Of a stretch of DNA of 7,861 nt, positions 5,105 to 7,861 are shown one piece after another. Location of the stretch: assembly GCA_023451115.1 (NCBI GenBank), contig JAEXFV010000144.1, positions 1 through 7,861 on the forward strand. Reading direction: 5' to 3'. The first letter of the stretch is position 1. Every line of letters begins with the position of its first letter. The notes under the pieces were generated by a model. It did not search any database and had not been told where the DNA came from. It saw only the letters and a program-made list of their open reading frames with translations. The DNA is from Bacillota bacterium (GTDB lineage: Bacteria; Bacillota; Clostridia; Christensenellales; CAG-138). The position numbers and the translations under genes are program-made.

Positions 5105-6379
5105 TTATTCATACCGCAGCGCTTCAATGGGGTCAAGCTTGGCAGCTTTGTTGGCAGGGTAGTATCCAAAGAATATGCCGATGGCCATGGAAAAGCCCAC
5201 CGCCAATGCAATGGAGGAGAGGGTAGGCCCGGAGGCAACCCCCAACAAAGAGGTGCCGATGTAGCCTAGTATTCCCCCAAACACCACCCCCAGCATTCCG
5301 CCAATGAGGCAAATAATAGTGCTTTCCACCACAAACTGTACCCGGATATTGCTGTTTGTGGCGCCGATGGCTTTGCGGGTGCCAATCTCCCTTGTGCGCT
5401 CGGTAACGGAAACCAGCATGATGTTCATCACCCCGATGCCGCCCACCAGCAGCGAAATGCCCGCGATTACGGAGAGGGCGATGCTCACGGTATCCATCAT
5501 GGAGTTCATTTGATCCAGCATGGTTTCCATGCTCAGCGCCATTACCTGGTAGTCGTCGTTTTTATTGTAATAGCGGTTGAGAAAATCCGCTGCCTGGGCG
5601 GCAAACGCTTGGCTGTCAACCGAGTTGCTGGCGCAGATGGTAAAATTCTGATAGCCGTCGTCCCCATTGCCCAGCTTTTTTGCCGTGGTAACGGGGATGT
5701 ATAAGGCGGTGCTGATATCTTTTTCCGAAGCCATGGAAAAGTTCATCATGTTTTGCTCATATTGATACACCCCGATAATGGCAAAGGAAACGATTTCATT
5801 TTGCAGGTGCACCACCACCTCCTGCCCCAAAGCCGCTTTGGGATCCCCCCGGAACAGGTTGTTTACCAATTTGTCGGATACGATGGCCACGTTGCGGTAG
5901 CCGTCCAAATCCTTGTCTAAAAAGCTGCGACCCCGAACCATGGTTACGTTGTTTACATCCAGGTAATCCGAGTTCACGCCGGTAACGCTGACGTTTGCAT
6001 AATCCCTGCCGTCTTTGGCTTGGCCGCTGCCCAGGCTTTCGGATACGCTGACGCCGCTGATGGCGTTGGGAAAGCGTTCTTTCAGCGCGGCGATCATATC
6101 GTCGGTAAACAGATCTTCCTCTTCCGGCGAAGCCAGCATAACCCCCATCATAGGATTCATGTTATAGTCATCCTGCCGTTGCTGCAGCATCACGGTGATG
6201 TTGGTGGCCCCCAAAGAGCTCATAGAGTCGGTGATCGAGCCGCTCAAAGCGTTGCCTACCGTAAGGATGGCGATGACGGAACCGATGCCGATGATAATCC
6301 CCAGCATGGTGAGAAGGGCGCGCATTTTATTGGCCCGCACCCCTTCCCAAGCCAGACGGATGTTTTCCTTGATATTCAT
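5105..6379 (-). CDS. ABC transporter permease, MacB/FtsX type
   Basis: The 424-residue protein has the MacB permease plan. A cytoplasmic N-terminus (MNIKENIRLAWEGVRANKMRALLTMLG) leads into helix 1 (about 21-42). A large extracytoplasmic MacB-PCD domain follows (about 45-290). Helices 2-4 (about 297-322, 350-376 and 386-406) form the FtsX domain. The conserved ERTREIGTRKAIGAT stretch (327-341), which couples to the ATPase, and a C-terminal KLDPIEALRYE are present. Such transporters use ATP on the inside to drive substrates or peptides outward with a membrane fusion protein, rather than moving solute through a classic channel. The start overlaps the ATPase stop as ATGA (6379-6376), with GGGAGGG (6393-6387) 7 nt upstream. 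It is the last gene of a three-gene minus-strand operon resembling yknXYZ or macAB of other bacteria. The substrate is unknown; antimicrobial peptide or toxic metabolite export is a family-based guess. Confidence 0.93.
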   Translation of the reverse strand: MNIKENIRLAWEGVRANKMRALLTMLGIIIGIGSVIAILTVGNALSGSITDSMSSLGATNITVMLQQRQDDYNMNPMMGVMLASPEEEDLFTDDMIAALKERFPNAISGVSVSESLGSGQAKDGRDYANVSVTGVNSDYLDVNNVTMVRGRSFLDKDLDGYRNVAIVSDKLVNNLFRGDPKAALGQEVVVHLQNEIVSFAIIGVYQYEQNMMNFSMASEKDISTALYIPVTTAKKLGNGDDGYQNFTICASNSVDSQAFAAQAADFLNRYYNKNDDYQVMALSMETMLDQMNSMMDTVSIALSVIAGISLLVGGIGVMNIMLVSVTERTREIGTRKAIGATNSNIRVQFVVESTIICLIGGMLGVVFGGILGYIGTSLLGVASGPTLSSIALAVGFSMAIGIFFGYYPANKAAKLDPIEALRYE

Positions 6380-7071
6380 GCGGTGGCCCTCCCTGCGTCC
6401 AACATGCCGTCGTGCATGGTGAGGATGCGGCCTGTTTCCGCAGCCAGCTCCCGGTTATGGGTGATCAGCACAATGGTTTTGCCTTGCTCCTGATTCAAAC
6501 GGTGGAACAGGTCCATGACCAGCCGGCCGGTTTTTGAGTCCAGCGCGCCGGTAGGTTCGTCCGCCAAGATGATGGCGGGGTCGTTTGCCATAGCCCTGGC
6601 GATAGATACCCGCTGCTTTTGCCCACCGGAAAGCTCATTGGGCTGGTGGTGCATCCGGTCCTCCATTTCCACCATAGCAAGCAATTCTTTGGCCCGGCGG
6701 GTGCGCTCCCGCTGCGATATGCCTGCATACATCATGGGCAGCTCCACGTTTTTCAGGGCGTCCGTGCGGGGGATGAGGTTAAAGTTCTGAAATACAAAGC
6801 CAACCTTTTTGTTGCGGATGGCGGAGAGCTCCGAGTCGTCCGCTTCCTCAATGATGGTACCGTCCAGGGTGTAGCTGCCGAAGGTCGCCCGGTCCAAAGC
6901 GCCTATGATATTCATCAGCGTGCTTTTGCCGGAGCCGGAGGCGCCCACAATGGATACGAATTCCCCCTGGGATACGGACAAATCGATGCCATGCAGGATC
7001 TCCAGCTCATTGGGCTGGCCAATATAAAAGCGCTTCACAATGCCCTGCATCTGGATAATGGTGTTATGCAT
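6376..7071 (-). CDS. ABC transporter ATP-binding protein, MacB/LolD type
   Basis: With the ATG at 7071 the protein has 231 residues, normal for this subfamily. All nucleotide-binding motifs are intact: Walker A GASGSGKST (43-51), Q-loop Gln at 95 in FQNFNLI, signature LSGGQ (147-151), Walker B ILADEP (168-173) with catalytic Glu at 172, D-loop TGALD (174-178) and switch His at 205 in ITHN. The YTLDG and FVFQNFNLIPR segments are typical of the MacB/LolD/FtsE group that partners FtsX-type permeases. The chosen start has a GAGGAAGG ribosome site just upstream and lies 22 bp after the stop of the membrane fusion gene. Earlier in-frame starts at 7089 (ATG) and 7101 (TTG) lack a ribosome site, and the TTG overlaps the previous gene. 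The stop overlaps the permease start by 4 nt, so coupled translation of the two is likely. Confidence 0.94.
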   Translation of the reverse strand: MHNTIIQMQGIVKRFYIGQPNELEILHGIDLSVSQGEFVSIVGASGSGKSTLMNIIGALDRATFGSYTLDGTIIEEADDSELSAIRNKKVGFVFQNFNLIPRTDALKNVELPMMYAGISQRERTRRAKELLAMVEMEDRMHHQPNELSGGQKQRVSIARAMANDPAIILADEPTGALDSKTGRLVMDLFHRLNQEQGKTIVLITHNRELAAETGRILTMHDGMLDAGRATA

Positions 7072-7093
7072 ATGCCCTTCCTCAACCATAAGG

Positions 7094-7861
7094 TTAGCCA
7101 ATGGTCATCATGTTTGCGCCGGTCATGCTGCGCAGGCTCTGCTGGGCCAGGGTGATTTCTGTGCCCTGCAGGTAAAGATAAGCGTCCGCCTCGTTTACCA
7201 CCCTGAGCCCGGGCGCTACCCCTTCGCCGCTGATCACAATATCCAGATCGTTTTCCATGCCCAGGGTTACTGGCAGCTCTTGTACCAGGAATTTTTCCGG
7301 GGCACTGCCTTGCGTCAATATCAACACGCAGTCTTGCCCCGCTTCATTTTGGTATACCGCATCATACGGCACAGCCAGCACGGAAAAGCTTTCCTCCACG
7401 ATGTAATTCAGCCGCACGCTCATGCCGATGCGAAGGCCGGTATTTTGAGAAACCACTGCAACGTCTGTTGCAAACACGGCGTCGGTGGTAGTGTCGGTTT
7501 CTCCTTGGGCATTTTTGTTGGAGGTGGGGGCAATGGATTGTACCCGCCCTTCATATTCTTCCTCCCCGGTAGCGTCAGATTTGATCACCACCGGCATGCC
7601 TTCGGTAACCGTGCCGATGTCATAGCTTTTTACCGAGGTTTCTACCACCAGGTTCGCGGTATCTTCAATCACAAACAACAGGCCGGAACCCGTGCCGCCT
7701 ACCGTTGCAAACACCGCAGTGACCGTGCCGGAAGAAGGCGCTTTGATGGTGGCATCCTCCAAATCCATATACAGCTTTGCCAGCTGGTATTCGGCCGTGT
7801 CCATATTGCCGGCAATTTGTGCGGTGGCCAGGCTGTTTTCATAGCTTTCCAGCTGGTTTTC
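7094..7861 (-). CDS. Membrane fusion protein (HlyD/MacA type) of the ABC exporter, N-terminus outside window
   Basis: The frame stays open from the window edge to a TAA at 7096-7094, so 255 C-terminal residues are visible and the true start lies beyond 7861. The internal ATG at 7804 is not the start, because 19 in-frame codons precede it (ENQLESYENSLATAQIAGN) and continue the same helical pattern. In order, it shows the end of an alpha-helical hairpin rich in Glu, Gln, Asn, Ala and Leu (about 1-35); the returning half of the lipoyl domain, with ATIKAPSSGTV (37-47); a beta-barrel domain containing DIGTVTEGMPVVIKSD; and a membrane-proximal domain with VPYDAVYQNEAGQDCVLIL. This is the standard MacA/HlyD order. 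Such proteins are anchored in the membrane by an N-terminal helix or lipid and bind the outside domain of the MacB-type permease. The downstream ATPase and permease genes complete the exporter. Confidence 0.88.
   Translation of the reverse strand, partial: ENQLESYENSLATAQIAGNMDTAEYQLAKLYMDLEDATIKAPSSGTVTAVFATVGGTGSGLLFVIEDTANLVVETSVKSYDIGTVTEGMPVVIKSDATGEEEYEGRVQSIAPTSNKNAQGETDTTTDAVFATDVAVVSQNTGLRIGMSVRLNYIVEESFSVLAVPYDAVYQNEAGQDCVLILTQGSAPEKFLVQELPVTLGMENDLDIVISGEGVAPGLRVVNEADAYLYLQGTEITLAQQSLRSMTGANMMTIG

Noticed and set aside
6020..6493. Plus-strand open frames opposite the ABC permease and ATPase (also 6619-7155)
   Set aside because: They are rich in His, Gly and Arg, lack domain patterns, and lie over well-supported ABC transporter genes.
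7072..7101. Longer ABC ATPase starting at TTG 7101 or ATG 7089
   Set aside because: Neither has a Shine-Dalgarno and the first overlaps the previous gene. The ATG at 7071 has GAGGAAGG upstream and gives the usual subfamily N-terminus.

Overview
The window looks like chromosomal DNA of a Clostridia-type Firmicute. This is inferred from strong AGGAGG-type ribosome binding sites, a moderate GC content (roughly 50-55% by eye), a split 'archaeal-type' glutamate synthase gene set, a LysR/EamA pair and a MacB-like ABC exporter. No genus can be assigned. There are no rRNAs, tRNAs, insertion sequences, CRISPR arrays or phage genes.

Layout. (1) Bases 1-2016, plus strand: the last part of a glutamate synthase-like operon. 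It holds the tail of a 4Fe-4S ferredoxin-type subunit, a complete NAD(P)H/FAD oxidoreductase and a GXGXG-domain subunit. The three genes are translationally packed (13-nt and 4-nt overlaps) and are followed by a stem-loop terminator. (2) Bases 2017-5068: a three-gene neighbourhood with a BtpA/SgcQ-family TIM-barrel protein (+), a convergent LysR-type regulator (-) and a divergent EamA-family drug/metabolite transporter (+). (3) Bases 5056-7861, minus strand: a membrane fusion protein (N-terminus outside the window), an ABC ATPase and a MacB/FtsX-like permease, read in that order and ending in a strong terminator that overlaps the 3' end of the EamA gene.

The most notable signal is a pair of perfect 27-bp palindromes (13-bp arms, 1-nt centre). 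They share the identical 15-nt core GATACAATTTGTATC. One lies upstream of the btpA-like gene, centred about 66 bp before a plausible start of transcription. The other lies in the lysR/eamA divergent intergenic region. The simplest reading is that the LysR-type protein encoded between them binds both sites, controlling itself, the transporter and the BtpA-family protein as one small regulon. BtpA is known from photosystem I biogenesis in cyanobacteria, which cannot be its role here. The arrangement therefore suggests an uncharacterised metabolic module: a TIM-barrel enzyme, a metabolite transporter and a ligand-sensing regulator. The leaders of btpA and eamA also contain hairpins that no recognised regulatory RNA class explains.

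No gene-free stretch exceeds 300 bases. The longest gap (2017-2286) holds the glutamate synthase terminator, palindrome 1, a candidate promoter and a structured btpA leader.
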